A stretch of DNA of 64,000 bases from Burkholderia sp. OK233 (GTDB taxonomy: Bacteria > Pseudomonadota > Gammaproteobacteria > Burkholderiales > Burkholderiaceae): the NCBI RefSeq assembly GCF_900230185.1, contig NZ_OCSR01000001.1:1426001-1490000 (forward strand), given 5' to 3'. Shown here piece after piece: positions 29,122 through 41,236 of the stretch; position 1 is the first letter of the stretch, and each line of letters begins with the position of its first letter. A model generated the notes under the pieces. That model was given only the letters and a program-made list of their open reading frames with translations, did no database searches and had not been told where the DNA came from. A program made the translations under genes and the position numbers.

Positions 29122-30178
29122 GATGATCCTGCGGTAATGAGTTCAGTTGACGCCTCGCGGGTTCCTCTTTTGCGCCGCTGAAACTGAAGCGCAAAGCAGG
29201 AAACCCGGCGGGCTGCATCAATGAAAAAGTTCGTCGTAGGTGACGGTGGCGGTGCCGAGTTTGCCGACCACGATGCCGGCCGCGCGATTCGCGAGTCCGA
29301 CCGCCTCGACCAGCGTAAGACCTGCGCCGAGCATGGCGGCGAGCGTGGCGATCACGGTGTCGCCCGCGCCCGATACATCATACACTTCGCGCGCAACGGC
29401 CGATGTATGCAGGATGCCGTCGTCGGCGAAGAGCGTCATACCCTCTTCCGAACGCGTCAGCAGCAGCGCCTTGAACTCGAGATCGGCGCGCAGTTTGGTC
29501 ACGCGCGCGATCAGATCCTCTTCGGATTTCCACTGTCCGACCACCTCGCGCAACTCGGCGCGATTCGGCGTGATCAGCGTGGCGCCGCGATAGCGCTCCC
29601 AGTCGTCGCCCTTCGGATCGACCAACACCGGCTTACCCGCCGCATGCGCCTTTGCGATCATCTGCGTGACGTGCGTGAGACCGCCCTTCGCGTAATCGGA
29701 CATCAGGATCACGTCGTGCGACGGCAGCAGGTCGTCGAAACGCGCGAGGCCTGCGAGCAATACTTCGTGCGCGGGCGAGTTTTCGAAGTCGACGCGCAGC
29801 AACTGTTGCTGGCGCGACAGCACGCGCAGCTTGATGGTGGTGAGCAAATCCGGATCGCGTTCCAGATGCGGCGCCACCCCGCTTTCGGCAAGTAGTTGCA
29901 CGATGCGCTCGCCGGGCTCGTCATGCCCGACCACGCACAGCAAACCCGCTTGCGCGCCGAGCGCCACCGCATTGCGCGCCACGTTCGCGGCACCGCCGAG
30001 ACGGTCTTCCTGGCGCTGCACATGCACGACCGGCACCGGCGCTTCCGGCGAAATACGGTTCACATCGCCGAACCAGTAGCGATCGAGCATCACGTCGCCA
30101 ACCACCAGCACGCGCGCCGCACCGAGGCGTTCGCGCGGCACCACGGTCAGTGCGGACGTGGGTGTGGACTGAGCGGCC

Positions 30179-31594
<1,416 letters not shown>

Positions 31595-31720
31595 ACGCTT
31601 TCCGGTAGAGGGTTCCGGTGAGGGTTTCTCGTAGTGAACAAGGCCGTCATGATCCCGCCCGGCCTAATCCGCCTGACGGGCCGCCGTCGTTGCGGCGCGG
31701 CTATGCAATTCCATTCGCTA

Positions 31721-32896
31721 TCAGTTCGACGCCGTGATCGGTTCGACGCGACGCGGCGCATAAGTTTCCCAACCGCTGCAACCCGGACACTGCCAGTAAA
31801 ACAGCCGCGCCCTGAAACCACAATTCTGGCACGTATACCGTGGCAGATTTTTGGTGCGCTGGCGAAGCAGCGTACGCATCAGTTCGAGCTCGCTCTTCCG
31901 CGGCTCTTCCGCGACGGCTTCCTGCGCTTCCAGGAGACGCGTCATACCTGCCAGATTCGGCGACTTCTGCATCTGCGAGCGTGCCAGCGCGCGAGCGGCG
32001 TCGGGCCCGCGCACCGCCGCAATGTGCTGATAGGTCACGTCGAGCAGATCGTTCGACGGATAGCGGTCCACCCACGTGATGAGCAGGTCGGCCCCATCCT
32101 GCGGACGGCCGAGCGCCTCATAGGCCTTCATCAGCTTTTCAGCGACGAGCGGCAGATAGGCGGGATTCTGTTCTTCGACGCGCCGCCATTGGACGATAGC
32201 GGCCTCTTGCGAACCGGCCGTCGCGTCAACGTCGCCGAACAGGATCGTGGCACGTACGTTCGTTGGGTTCGCCTTCAATGCAAAGCCGAGCTGACGACGC
32301 GCCTCATCTGCGTTGTTCTGCTGAAGCGCTTCCTGCGCGAGCTCGCAATGAAACTGCGCGATTTCCTTGTCGAGCGACTCGGCACCCATTGTTTCCAGAT
32401 GGCGCGCGATATCGATCGACTTAACCCAGTCTTTCTCGATCTGGTAGATGGTGAGCAACGCACGCTGCGCGCCCAACGCGTAATTGCCGGTTTCGAGCGA
32501 GCGAAAGGTTTCCTCGGCGCGATCGAGCAAACCGGCCTTCAGAAAGTCCTGACCCAGTTCGTACAGCGCGTGATCGCGCTCGGTGACGGGCAGATCAGTT
32601 CGGCTCAGCAGGTTCTGATGCACGCGAATCGCGCGGTCCGTCTCGCCGCGGCGGCGGAACAGATTACCCAGCGCGAAGTGCAATTCGACCGTTTCCGGGT
32701 CGAGTTTGACGACTTCGATAAACGCGTCGATCGCCTGGTCGGGCTGCTCATTGAGCAGGAAATTCAGGCCGCGGAAGTACGAACGCGGCAGGTTGGCGCT
32801 TTCGGACAACAGCGTCTTGAGGTCGTAGCGCGCGGCCATCCAGCCGAACGCAAAAGCGACGGGTATGACAAGCAGCCACCAGAAGTCTAGATCCAT
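31721..32896 (-). CDS. lapB: Lipopolysaccharide assembly protein LapB (YciM)
   Basis: A 391-residue inner-membrane-anchored TPR protein. An N-terminal transmembrane helix (FWWLLVIPVAFAFGWMAA) is followed by about six to nine TPR repeats and a C-terminal rubredoxin-type metal site with two CxxC pairs (CQNC and CPGC). In E. coli LapB controls LpxC turnover by FtsH and so LPS levels. It lies 69 bp after lapA, the conserved pair. Confidence 0.94.
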   Translation of the reverse strand: MDLDFWWLLVIPVAFAFGWMAARYDLKTLLSESANLPRSYFRGLNFLLNEQPDQAIDAFIEVVKLDPETVELHFALGNLFRRRGETDRAIRVHQNLLSRTDLPVTERDHALYELGQDFLKAGLLDRAEETFRSLETGNYALGAQRALLTIYQIEKDWVKSIDIARHLETMGAESLDKEIAQFHCELAQEALQQNNADEARRQLGFALKANPTNVRATILFGDVDATAGSQEAAIVQWRRVEEQNPAYLPLVAEKLMKAYEALGRPQDGADLLITWVDRYPSNDLLDVTYQHIAAVRGPDAARALARSQMQKSPNLAGMTRLLEAQEAVAEEPRKSELELMRTLLRQRTKNLPRYTCQNCGFRARLFYWQCPGCSGWETYAPRRVEPITASN

Positions 32897-32965
32897 GCGA
32901 TTAATGCAAATGTGCGGGAAAGCGGAAGCGGAAAGCCGCGCTTCAGAAGCGCGGCAGAAGACAAC

Positions 32966-33259
32966 TTAGATCAGCGGCGGCATGGGCGGTTGTTCGACCA
33001 CCACCGGGGCTTCGCGCGCCACACGCAACTCGCGCTTGAGCCGGCCATTCTCCATGCGCAGGCGCACCATGCCCGGCATTGACGACACCAGCCCGGCCAG
33101 CAGCCCCACCACGAAGAACGCGAGGCCGATCAGAATCAAAGGCGCCGACCACGCGTAACCAGCGAGGAAATTCAGCGTAGCAGTTTGTGTATTGGAGAGT
33201 GCGAGCACCAGCAGGAGCACGAACACCAGCACACGGATCAGCCAGACGATAAATTTCAT
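32966..33259 (-). CDS. lapA: LapA family (DUF1049) membrane protein
   Basis: A 97-residue protein with two hydrophobic helices (about residues 3-22 and 40-62) and a cytoplasmic coiled-coil-like tail rich in Arg and Glu. It fits LapA (YciS), partner of LapB in LPS assembly. Located between ihfB and lapB, as in many proteobacteria. Confidence 0.9.
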   Translation of the reverse strand: MKFIVWLIRVLVFVLLLVLALSNTQTATLNFLAGYAWSAPLILIGLAFFVVGLLAGLVSSMPGMVRLRMENGRLKRELRVAREAPVVVEQPPMPPLI

Positions 33260-33420
33260 GAATAGGTCTCTTGACGGCAGTTGCGGGGTGACGCCGGCTT
33301 GATGACGCGTCGCGCCACGGTGTTGCCCGCGCCGAAGTGACCCGTATTGTAATGGATGCCCTCGCGACTGGGCAGGAACTGGCTGATAGAGGATTTACGC
33401 GAGGAAAACTACGGACGAAA

Positions 33421-33444
33421 AAAAAGCGCCCGAAGGCGCTTTTT
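33421..33444 (-). terminator. Hairpin downstream of ihfB
   Basis: AAAAAGCGCC/GGCGCTTTTT with a CGAA tetraloop, about 70 bp past ihfB on the minus strand; the A-run gives terminal U residues. It would separate ihfB from lapAB, at least partly. Confidence 0.88.
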
Positions 33445-33515
33445 CTGGTCTTTTGCCGTCTGGCTTTGGCCGCTGACGCTACCAATGCCATGCTGCGAAC
33501 CGCACAGCGAAGCAT

Positions 33516-33842
33516 TTACAGGTCGTCGTCATCCGGCTCGTCGGCCTTCAGCGGCTCGCCCGAACGTCGATCTACCCGCTCGCGCAATTCCTTGCCCGGC
33601 TTGAAATGCGGTACGTACTTCTCAGGTACCAGCACCTTCTCGCCCGACTTCGGATTACGCCCGACGCGGGAGGGACGACGATTAAGGCCGAAGCTGCCGA
33701 AGCCGCGAATTTCAATGCGATGACCGTTGGCAAGCGCCTCCGACATCGCATCAAGCATCGTCTTCACCGCGAAATCCGCATCTTTAAGTACAAGCTGCGG
33801 AAATCGCGTAGCCAGCTGGGCGACCAATTCCGATTTGGTCAT
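33516..33842 (-). CDS. ihfB: Integration host factor beta subunit
   Basis: A 108-residue DNABII protein that bends DNA with IhfA. The DNA-binding arm [27 protein letters not shown] (given in two halves: [10 protein letters not shown] and GRNPKSGE) is intact. It is some 13 residues longer than E. coli IhfB owing to an acidic C-terminal tail ending in DDDDL. It lies just after rpsA, the same order as in E. coli. Confidence 0.95.
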   Translation of the reverse strand: MTKSELVAQLATRFPQLVLKDADFAVKTMLDAMSEALANGHRIEIRGFGSFGLNRRPSRVGRNPKSGEKVLVPEKYVPHFKPGKELRERVDRRSGEPLKADEPDDDDL

Positions 33843-33889
33843 ACTGCAGCAGACCTCGCAAGAAAACGCCGGGCCGCCCCCATGTTGTT

Positions 33890-33938
33890 ACGCCCCCCCT
33901 TGCGGGGGACCTGCCGCCAGACGACAGGTTTGGGGGCG
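33890..33938. repeat. REP-like palindromic element between rpsA and ihfB
   Basis: Outer arms ACGCCCCC (33890-33897) and GGGGGCGT (33931-33938) enclose two inner pairings, CCCCC/GGGGG (33893-33907) and ACCTG/CAGGT (33908-33928). The nested, GC-rich structure looks like a repetitive extragenic palindrome or a transcript-stabilising structure. No other copy was recognised in the window. Confidence 0.6.
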
Positions 33939-33946
33939 TTCCTCAA

Positions 33947-35662
33947 TTACTGGTTCTGACCGTCGAGCTTAGCCTTCAACAGCGCGCCGAGGTTCGTCGT
34001 GCCGGTAGCAGCCGAGCTCGAATCCGACGAAGCCAGGCCGCGGATCGCTTCCTGTTGCTCAGCCGAATCCTTGGCCTTGACCGACAGGTTGATACCACGC
34101 GACTTGCGATCGATGTTGATGATCATCGCGTTGACCTTGTCGCCTTCCTTCAGCACGTTGCGAGCATCTTCCACGCGGTCTTGTGCGATTTCCGAAGCAC
34201 GCAGGTAGCCTTCGACTTCCGCCGACAGCGTAACCACTGCACCCTTCGCATCTACCGTCTTGACCACGCCGTCGACGATCGAACCCTTGTCGTTCATTGC
34301 AACGAAGTTGCTGAACGGGTCGCCTTCGAGCTGCTTGATGCCCAGCGAAATGCGTTCCTTCTCGACGTCGATGCCGAGAACGATCGCTTCCACTTCGTCG
34401 CCCTTCTTGTACTTGCGAACTGCTTCTTCGCCCGTTTCGCTCCACGACAGGTCCGACAGGTGAACCAGGCCGTCGATGCCGCCCGGCAGACCGATGAAGA
34501 CGCCGAAGTCGGTGATCGACTTGATTGCGCCTTGCAGCTTGTCGCCCTTCTTGAAGTTGCGGCTGAAGTCGTCCCACGGGTTCGGCTTGCATTGCTTCAT
34601 GCCGAGGCTGATACGGCGGCGGTCTTCGTCGATTTCGAGAACCATGACTTCGACTTCGTCGCCCAGCTGAACAACCTTCGACGGTGCAACGTTCTTGTTC
34701 GTCCAGTCCATTTCCGACACGTGAACCAGGCCTTCGATGCCCGATTCCACTTCGACGAATGCGCCGTAGTCGGTGATGTTGGTGACCTTACCGAACAGGC
34801 GCGTGCCCGACGGGTAACGGCGGGAAATGCCTTCCCACGGATCGTCGCCCAGTTGCTTGATACCCAGCGAAACGCGGTTCTTCTCTTGATCGAACTTGAG
34901 GATCTTCGCGGTGACTTCCTGGCCAACCGACAGCACTTCGCTCGGGTGACGCACACGACGCCATGCGATGTCGGTGATGTGCAGCAGGCCGTCGATACCG
35001 CCGAGGTCCACGAATGCGCCGTAATCCGTGATGTTCTTCACCACGCCTTCCACGATCGCGCCTTCCTTCAGCGTTTCGAGCAGCTTTGCGCGCTCTTCGC
35101 CCTGGGTCGCTTCGATCACAGCGCGGCGCGACAGCACGACGTTGTTACGCTTGCGGTCGAGCTTGATGACGCGGAATTCCAGCGTCTTGCCTTCGTACGG
35201 GGTCGTGTCCTTGACCGGACGCGTGTCAACCAGCGAACCCGGCAGGAACGCGCGGATGCCGTTGACCATGACGGTCATGCCGCCCTTGACCTTGCCCGTG
35301 ATCGTGCCGGTCACGAGTTCGTTGTTGTCGAGAGCCTTTTCCAGCGACAGCCACGAAGCCAGACGCTTCGCCTTGTCGCGCGACAGGATCGTGTCGCCAT
35401 AGCCGTTTTCCAGCGCGTCGATCGCGACGGAAACGAAGTCGCCCGCCTGCACTTCTACCTCGCCCGCGTCGTTCAGGAACTCTTCGAGCGGGATGTAGGC
35501 TTCGGACTTGAGACCAGCGTTGACGACCACGAAGTTGTGGTCAACACGCACGACTTCGGCGGAGATCACTTCGCCGGCGCGCATGTCTTGCTTGGTCAGC
35601 GACTCTTCGAACAGAGCCGCAAAAGATTCGGTATTCGGGTTGGAAGTTTGCAGGTCGGACAT
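33947..35662 (-). CDS. rpsA: 30S ribosomal protein S1
   Basis: A 571-residue bS1 with six S1/OB-fold repeats, needed to bring mRNAs with weak Shine-Dalgarno sites to the ribosome. Repeat signatures such as [37 protein letters not shown] and [19 protein letters not shown] are evident. The ATG at 35662 (MSDLQ) has no purine-rich site upstream, only an AT-rich leader; this is known for E. coli rpsA, where S1 represses its own translation. An in-frame ATG at 35680 is an alternative start. Confidence 0.96.
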   Translation of the reverse strand: MSDLQTSNPNTESFAALFEESLTKQDMRAGEVISAEVVRVDHNFVVVNAGLKSEAYIPLEEFLNDAGEVEVQAGDFVSVAIDALENGYGDTILSRDKAKRLASWLSLEKALDNNELVTGTITGKVKGGMTVMVNGIRAFLPGSLVDTRPVKDTTPYEGKTLEFRVIKLDRKRNNVVLSRRAVIEATQGEERAKLLETLKEGAIVEGVVKNITDYGAFVDLGGIDGLLHITDIAWRRVRHPSEVLSVGQEVTAKILKFDQEKNRVSLGIKQLGDDPWEGISRRYPSGTRLFGKVTNITDYGAFVEVESGIEGLVHVSEMDWTNKNVAPSKVVQLGDEVEVMVLEIDEDRRRISLGMKQCKPNPWDDFSRNFKKGDKLQGAIKSITDFGVFIGLPGGIDGLVHLSDLSWSETGEEAVRKYKKGDEVEAIVLGIDVEKERISLGIKQLEGDPFSNFVAMNDKGSIVDGVVKTVDAKGAVVTLSAEVEGYLRASEIAQDRVEDARNVLKEGDKVNAMIINIDRKSRGINLSVKAKDSAEQQEAIRGLASSDSSSAATGTTNLGALLKAKLDGQNQ

Positions 35663-35839
35663 AAAAATCAAAATTTGCATGGTTCTCGCGGTGCCCGGCT
35701 GGCCGGACGGTCAGCTACAACGGCAAGAGTGCGAATGCCACGCGGGGTTAAGGGGTTAATACACGCTCCACGACACTCGCGGAGCACCTACTGACAACAC
35801 TACTTCTACTGCGCCCACTGCTCAGCTGCCACTCGGACA

Positions 35840-36526
35840 TCAAGCATGCGGGACCCATGCTTCATACCACTGCACCACCTGTTCGACCGCCTGGTCGACC
35901 GACAATGCGGAGGTATCAAGCAGCTTTGCATCCGCTGCGGGCTTGAGCGGCGCGGCCGCGCGCTGACTGTCACGCTCGTCGCGCTCACGCAAATCCCGGA
36001 GCAAGTCATCTATATTAGCAGAAAATCCTTTTTGGATCAATTGCTTATGCCGGCGCGCCGCACGGGCCTCGACGCTGGCGGTCATGAACACCTTCAGCAT
36101 GGCGTCCTGGAAGATCACTGTACCCATATCGCGGCCGTCGGCGACCAGCCCCGGTTCCTTACGAAAAGCCCGCTGACGGGCCACCAGCGCGGTTCGCACG
36201 GGCGCGTGCACGGCAATCGCCGAGGCCCGGCTGCCGACTTCTTCGGCACGAATATCGGCGGATACGTCAGCGCCGTCGAGCTGCGCCAGCCCCTCTCGAA
36301 AGGTGATGTGCAGATCGTCGATCAGCTTTACAAGCGCGTCGACGTCATCCGCCGCGATGTTGTAGCGCATGCTGGCCAGTGCGGCGAGCCGGTACAGCGC
36401 GCCGCTATCCAGTAAATGGAAGCCGAGATTCGCGGCAACCAGCGCGGCCACGGTGCCTTTGCCCGAGGCGCTGGGGCCGTCGATCGTAATGACGGGCGTT
36501 TGGTGAAAGGGACGGATCGGTTTCAT
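35840..36526 (-). CDS. cmk: Cytidylate kinase
   Basis: A 228-residue CMP/dCMP kinase. P-loop [15 protein letters not shown] is at the N-terminus, and the [17 protein letters not shown] block appears as [15 protein letters not shown]. It lies between aroA and rpsA, its usual place in proteobacteria. Confidence 0.95.
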   Translation of the reverse strand: MKPIRPFHQTPVITIDGPSASGKGTVAALVAANLGFHLLDSGALYRLAALASMRYNIAADDVDALVKLIDDLHITFREGLAQLDGADVSADIRAEEVGSRASAIAVHAPVRTALVARQRAFRKEPGLVADGRDMGTVIFQDAMLKVFMTASVEARAARRHKQLIQKGFSANIDDLLRDLRERDERDSQRAAAPLKPAADAKLLDTSALSVDQAVEQVVQWYEAWVPHA

Positions 36527-36561
36527 CGAAAAAGTCGCACGTCAGTCGATTCAGGAGCGAA

Positions 36562-37866
36562 TCAGGGTTGAGCGAGCGCGGTGAAGCGCTCGAAATAGTC
36601 AGGGAACGTCTTGCCGACGCACTTCGGGTCGTTGATCCGGATCGGCACGCCGCCCAGACTCACGAGCGAGAAGCACATCGCCATGCGGTGATCGTCGTAG
36701 GTGTCGATCGAAGCGTTCGGAATCAGTTTTTCAGGCGGCGTGACGACGAGAAAATCCTCGCCTTCCTGCACTTTCGCGCCGACCTTACGTAGTTCGGTGG
36801 CCATCGCGGCGATCCGGTCGGTTTCCTTCACACGCCAGCTCGCGATGTTGCGCAGCGTGGTCGTGCCATCCGCGAACAGCGCGGCGACGGCGATCGTCAT
36901 CGCGGCGTCCGGAATCAGGTTGAAATCCATGTCGATCGGATCGAGCTTGCCGTTGTCGTTACCGACACCGCGCACTTCGATCCAGTCGTCGCCCATCTGC
37001 AGGTTCGCGCCCATCTTGATGAGCGCATCGGCGAAACCGACATCGCCCTGGATGCTGGAGCGGCCCACGCCCTCCACCCGCAACGGGCCGCCGCCGACCG
37101 CGCCGGCAGCGAGGAAGTACGACGCCGACGACGCATCGCCTTCCACCATGATCGTGCCCGGCGACTGATAGCGCTGCCCGGCCGGCACGATGAACCGGTG
37201 CCACTCGTGGCGCTCGACCTTGATGCCGAAGCGCTCCATCAGCTTGATCGTGATCTCGATATAGGGCTTCGAGATCAGCTCACCGTCCACCTGTACGGTC
37301 GTCACGCCGCTTTCCGTGCGCAACAGCGGCAACGTCATCAGCAGTGAAGTCAGGAACTGGCTCGACACGTCGCCACGCACGCGGATCGGCGCGTCAGCCG
37401 TGATTTGCGCCGGGCGGATCCGCAGCGGCGGATAGCCGTCGTTCTCTTCGTAGTCGATCTTCGCACCGATCTGCCGCAAACCGTCGACCAGATCGCCGAT
37501 CGGCCGCTCGTGCATACGCGGCACACCGTGAATGCGATAGTCGCCGCCATTCACCGCGAGCGCCGCGGTCAGCGGACGCACTGCCGTGCCGGCATTGCCG
37601 AGGAACAGATCGGCCGTGCGCGCCGTGAACGCGCCTCGCGTACCGGTCACGACACACGTGTCGCCTTCGCGCTTCAGACGCACGCCGAGCTTTTCGAGCG
37701 CGTCGAGCATCACGCGGGTGTCGTCGGAATCGAGCAGGTTCGTGATCGTCGTTTCGCCTTCGGCGAGCGCCGCGAGCAGCAGCACCCGATTCGAAATGCT
37801 TTTCGAACCGGGCAAACGAACCGTGCCGGACGCACGAGAAAATGGTCCGAGATCGAGGAATTCCAT
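36562..37866 (-). CDS. aroA: 3-phosphoshikimate 1-carboxyvinyltransferase (EPSP synthase)
   Basis: A 434-residue EPSP synthase, sixth step of the shikimate pathway. Active-site elements [36 protein letters not shown] and the late [15 protein letters not shown] are all present. The NAGTAVRP loop has the class I (glyphosate-sensitive) form. It follows tyrA by 18 bp. Confidence 0.96.
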   Translation of the reverse strand: MEFLDLGPFSRASGTVRLPGSKSISNRVLLLAALAEGETTITNLLDSDDTRVMLDALEKLGVRLKREGDTCVVTGTRGAFTARTADLFLGNAGTAVRPLTAALAVNGGDYRIHGVPRMHERPIGDLVDGLRQIGAKIDYEENDGYPPLRIRPAQITADAPIRVRGDVSSQFLTSLLMTLPLLRTESGVTTVQVDGELISKPYIEITIKLMERFGIKVERHEWHRFIVPAGQRYQSPGTIMVEGDASSASYFLAAGAVGGGPLRVEGVGRSSIQGDVGFADALIKMGANLQMGDDWIEVRGVGNDNGKLDPIDMDFNLIPDAAMTIAVAALFADGTTTLRNIASWRVKETDRIAAMATELRKVGAKVQEGEDFLVVTPPEKLIPNASIDTYDDHRMAMCFSLVSLGGVPIRINDPKCVGKTFPDYFERFTALAQP

Positions 37867-37884
37867 GATTGAGTCCAGTTCCGG

Positions 37885-38826
37885 TTATTTCGAGGCGTCG
37901 CCGAGGGCGGCCCCCGCACTGCGCTGTTCCTGCCATTCGCTGCGCGCGACGCGCGAGCGCGCGAACACGGCTTCGAGCGCGGCGCCGTCGCCGGCTTCAA
38001 TCGCCGCGCGCAAGCGCGCGAGCACCGCTGTGTAGGCATCCAGTTCGTCGAGCAGCGCGGCGCGGTTCGCCACGCACACATCGCGCCACATTTCCGGGCT
38101 CGACGCGGCGATGCGCGTGAAGTCACGGAAGCCGCCGGCGGCGAATGAGAATTTCAACGCGGCGTCGGGTGAATTGAGAATCTGCTCGACCAACGCGAAA
38201 GACAAAACGTGCGGCAGATGGCTGACCGATGCGAGCACGCGGTCATGTTGCTCGGGCGTCATCTCCCGCACACAGGCGCCGGTTGCACGCCACATCGCGG
38301 CAACGCGCTCGACCGCTTCCGGCGCGTTCTCCGGCAGCGGACACAACACGACGTTGCGGTTCACGTACAGATCGGGCAACGCCGCATCCGGGCCGCTCGC
38401 CTCGCGGCCGGCAATCGGATGCCCCGGCACGAACTGGCCGATGCGTGCGCCGAGCGCCGCGCGCGCGGAAGCCACCACGTCGGACTTGGTGCTGCCTGCA
38501 TCGGTGACGATCGTGCCTGCGTCGAGAAACGGTGCAATGCGTTCGAGCAACGGCTGCGTCTGCGCGACAGGTGCGGCGAGCAGCACGAAATCTGCGCCGG
38601 ACAACGCGTCACGCAGCGCGGCGTCATCGTTCAACGCCGCGGCCCCGTCGATCACACCCAACTCGAGCGCGCGCGCCGTCGACGCGGGAGAGCGCCCGAC
38701 GCCAATCACGGTGCGCGCGCCTGCCGCCTCGCCTCGCTCGCGCAAGGCGCGCGCGAGCGATCCGCCAATCAGGCCGACACCGAAAATCACCAGCTTATTA
38801 AATGAAAACGCGGCCACGTCGGTCAC
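37885..38826 (-). CDS. tyrA: Prephenate dehydrogenase
   Basis: A 313-residue monofunctional TyrA that makes 4-hydroxyphenylpyruvate (or arogenate products) for tyrosine. The nucleotide motif GVGLIGGSLARAL is at the N-terminus; HPIAGREASGPDAA contains the conserved active-site His and HDRVLASVSHLPHVLSFAL follows. No chorismate mutase domain, consistent with pheA carrying it. Lies between hisC and aroA. Confidence 0.93.
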   Translation of the reverse strand: MTDVAAFSFNKLVIFGVGLIGGSLARALRERGEAAGARTVIGVGRSPASTARALELGVIDGAAALNDDAALRDALSGADFVLLAAPVAQTQPLLERIAPFLDAGTIVTDAGSTKSDVVASARAALGARIGQFVPGHPIAGREASGPDAALPDLYVNRNVVLCPLPENAPEAVERVAAMWRATGACVREMTPEQHDRVLASVSHLPHVLSFALVEQILNSPDAALKFSFAAGGFRDFTRIAASSPEMWRDVCVANRAALLDELDAYTAVLARLRAAIEAGDGAALEAVFARSRVARSEWQEQRSAGAALGDASK

Positions 38827-38877
38827 AGAAAAAGCGCGCCTTTTATGAAGTGAGGCGCACGGGTCAAGGTCAACCGC

Positions 38878-39993
38878 TTACGCGGTGGCGAGCGTCTTTT
38901 CGAGCGCCGCGAGGAACGCTTCGTTTTCTTCCGGCAGGCCGATCGTGATGCGCAGCCATTGCGGCAAACCGTAGTTGCCGACCGGACGAACGATCACGCC
39001 CTGCTTCAGCAACGCGAGGTTGACGCGGTTGCCGGCTGCGTCGTCGTTGCCGACGCGCACCAGCACGAAGTTGCCGTCCGACGGCACATACTCGAGGCCG
39101 AGTTTGTCGAACGCTTCGGTCAAAAGGCGATAGCCTTGCGCATTCAAGGCCGCGCTCTTTTCCAGAAACGGCTTGTCGTTCAGTGCCGCGATCGCCGCGG
39201 CTTGCGCCAGCGTGTTCACGTTGAACGGCTGACGCAGACGGTTCAGCAGATCGGTCAATTCAGGCTGCGCGATCGCGAAGCCGACACGCAGGCCAGCCAG
39301 GCCAAACGCCTTCGAGAATGTGCGCGACACCAGCAGATTCGGATAACGACGCACCACCCATGCGATCGAGTCGTAGCGCTTTTCTTCCGGCAGATATTCC
39401 GTGTACGCCTCGTCGAGCACGACGGCCACATGACGCGGCACCTTGTCGAGAAACGCTTCGAGCTTCGCACCTTCGATGAACGTGCCGGTCGGGTTGTTCG
39501 GGTTTGCAACGAAGATCAGGCGGGTGTCGTCCGTGATCGCGGCGAGCATTGCGTCGAGGTCGTGGCCGTACTTGACGGCCGGCACGACGATCGCACGCGC
39601 ACCCACGCCCTGCGTGGCGAGCGCGTAGACCGCGAACGAGTATTGCGCGTAGACGATTGACTGGCCCTTCTCGACGAACGCATGCGCGGCAATTTCGAGA
39701 ATGTCGTTGCTGCCGTTGCCAAGCGTGACCCAGTCGGCCGGCACGCCGTAGCGCTCGCTCAGCGCTGCCTTCAGTTCGAATGCATTCGCGTCCGGATAGC
39801 GGCCGAGTTCGCTGGCCGCTTGCGCCATGGCGCGTTGCGCCGATTCCGGCATGCCGAGCGGATTTTCGTTCGACGCGAGCTTCACGATGGTCGCTTCGTC
39901 GAGGCCAAACTCGCGGGCCACTTCCGAAATCGGCTTGCCGGCGATGTAAGGCGCGATCGCGCGCACATAGGAAGGACCGAAGGACGTTGTCAT
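38878..39993 (-). CDS. hisC: Histidinol-phosphate/aromatic aminotransferase HisC
   Basis: A 371-residue class I/II PLP aminotransferase. The PLP lysine lies in SRTFSKAFGLAGLRVG, and VANPNNPTGT and VLDEAYTEY are typical. Placed between pheA and tyrA rather than in a his operon, it probably acts mainly as an aromatic aminotransferase, with a second hisC expected in the his cluster. That placement is a known feature of this supraoperon. Confidence 0.93.
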   Translation of the reverse strand: MTTSFGPSYVRAIAPYIAGKPISEVAREFGLDEATIVKLASNENPLGMPESAQRAMAQAASELGRYPDANAFELKAALSERYGVPADWVTLGNGSNDILEIAAHAFVEKGQSIVYAQYSFAVYALATQGVGARAIVVPAVKYGHDLDAMLAAITDDTRLIFVANPNNPTGTFIEGAKLEAFLDKVPRHVAVVLDEAYTEYLPEEKRYDSIAWVVRRYPNLLVSRTFSKAFGLAGLRVGFAIAQPELTDLLNRLRQPFNVNTLAQAAAIAALNDKPFLEKSAALNAQGYRLLTEAFDKLGLEYVPSDGNFVLVRVGNDDAAGNRVNLALLKQGVIVRPVGNYGLPQWLRITIGLPEENEAFLAALEKTLATA

Positions 39994-40075
39994 GAAAATC
40001 TCCGAACGACTAAATAGTAGTAAGTGAACCTGCGACAGGCGCGCCCCGGGCGCCGTGAGCGCGCCTGGCCTGACA

Positions 40076-41158
40076 TCAACGCGCCCGCGGATACGAGCCC
40101 AGTATCTTCAGGAACGCGGCCTTCTGGCCGAGTTCGGTGAGTGCGGCAGCGACCGCCGGCTCGTCGCGATGGCCTTCGACATCGATGTAGAAGTAGTACT
40201 CCCACGTGCCGACGCGCGCCGGACGCGACTCAAAACGGGTCATGGATACGCTGTGGCGGGCCAAAGGCTCCAGCAGCTTGAACACGGCGCCCGGTTCGTT
40301 CGCCACCGAAACGATCAACGACGTCTGGTCGTGCCCGCTGACGCCGGTGCGCTCCTTGCCGATCATCACGAAACGCGTGCGGTTGTGCGGATCGTCCTGG
40401 ATCAGGGCGTACGCGACTTGCAGACCGTAGTGCGTGGCCGCGCGATCGCCGGCGATGGCTGCGACGGTCGGATCTTCCGCCGCCATGCGTGCGGCTTCGG
40501 CATTGCTCGACACTGCCTGACGCTCGAGATGCGGCGCGTTGGTCGCGAGCCAGCGCTGGCACTGGGCGAGCGCCTGCGCGTGCGCGCACACCCGCGTCAC
40601 GCCGGTGAGGCCGCCGTTCAGCGTCAGGAGATTATGGTGAATCGGCAAAGCCAGTTCACCGCCGATCGTGAGCTGGGTTTGCAACAGCAGATCGAGCGTG
40701 CGCGAAACGGCGCCTTCGGTCGAATTCTCAACCGGCACGACACCGAATTCGGCTGCACCCGCTTCGACCGAGCGAAATACTTCGTCGATCGACGGGCACG
40801 GCAGACCTTCGATCGACTGACCGAAGTACTCGTGCATGGCCTGTTCGCTATACGTGCCAACCGGGCCGAGATACGCGGCCTTGATGCTCTTTTCAAGCGC
40901 GCGGCTCGCGGCCATGATCTCGCGCCAGATCGCGCTGATATGCTCGCTGGCCAGCGGGCCGTCGCTCATATCCTGCAAGCGCGCGATCACCTGCTGCTCG
41001 CGCTCGGGGCGGAACACCGGTGCGTTGAAATGCTTCTTCACCTCGCCCACTTCGAGCGCCACCGCGGCACGCTGATTGAGAAGCGCGATCAGCTGCGCGT
41101 CGAGCGCGTCGATGCGTTCGCGAAGGGGTTTGAGTCGGGTATTGAGTTCGTCGTCCAT
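40076..41158 (-). CDS. pheA: Bifunctional chorismate mutase/prephenate dehydratase (P-protein)
   Basis: A 360-residue P-protein for phenylalanine synthesis. The AroQ chorismate mutase occupies about residues 1-90, the prephenate dehydratase about 95-275 (with TRFVMIGKE near its end) and an ACT regulatory domain the remainder, whose ESRP motif marks the phenylalanine-binding site. The start MDDELN at 41158 gives the family length; an upstream in-frame ATG at 41236 would overlap the serC stop region. Confidence 0.95.
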   Translation of the reverse strand: MDDELNTRLKPLRERIDALDAQLIALLNQRAAVALEVGEVKKHFNAPVFRPEREQQVIARLQDMSDGPLASEHISAIWREIMAASRALEKSIKAAYLGPVGTYSEQAMHEYFGQSIEGLPCPSIDEVFRSVEAGAAEFGVVPVENSTEGAVSRTLDLLLQTQLTIGGELALPIHHNLLTLNGGLTGVTRVCAHAQALAQCQRWLATNAPHLERQAVSSNAEAARMAAEDPTVAAIAGDRAATHYGLQVAYALIQDDPHNRTRFVMIGKERTGVSGHDQTSLIVSVANEPGAVFKLLEPLARHSVSMTRFESRPARVGTWEYYFYIDVEGHRDEPAVAAALTELGQKAAFLKILGSYPRAR

Positions 41159-41236
41159 GCGTGAAAACGGCCCTGCCGGTAGCTGCTGCACAAATGCGTG
41201 CTGGAAAGGATGCGCGCGCCTGAATGTCCGCGACAA

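Noticed and set aside
34055..35794. A 579-codon open frame antisense to rpsA.
   Set aside because: Shadow of the S1 repeats; composition rich in Asp, His and Arg typical of antisense frames in high-GC DNA.
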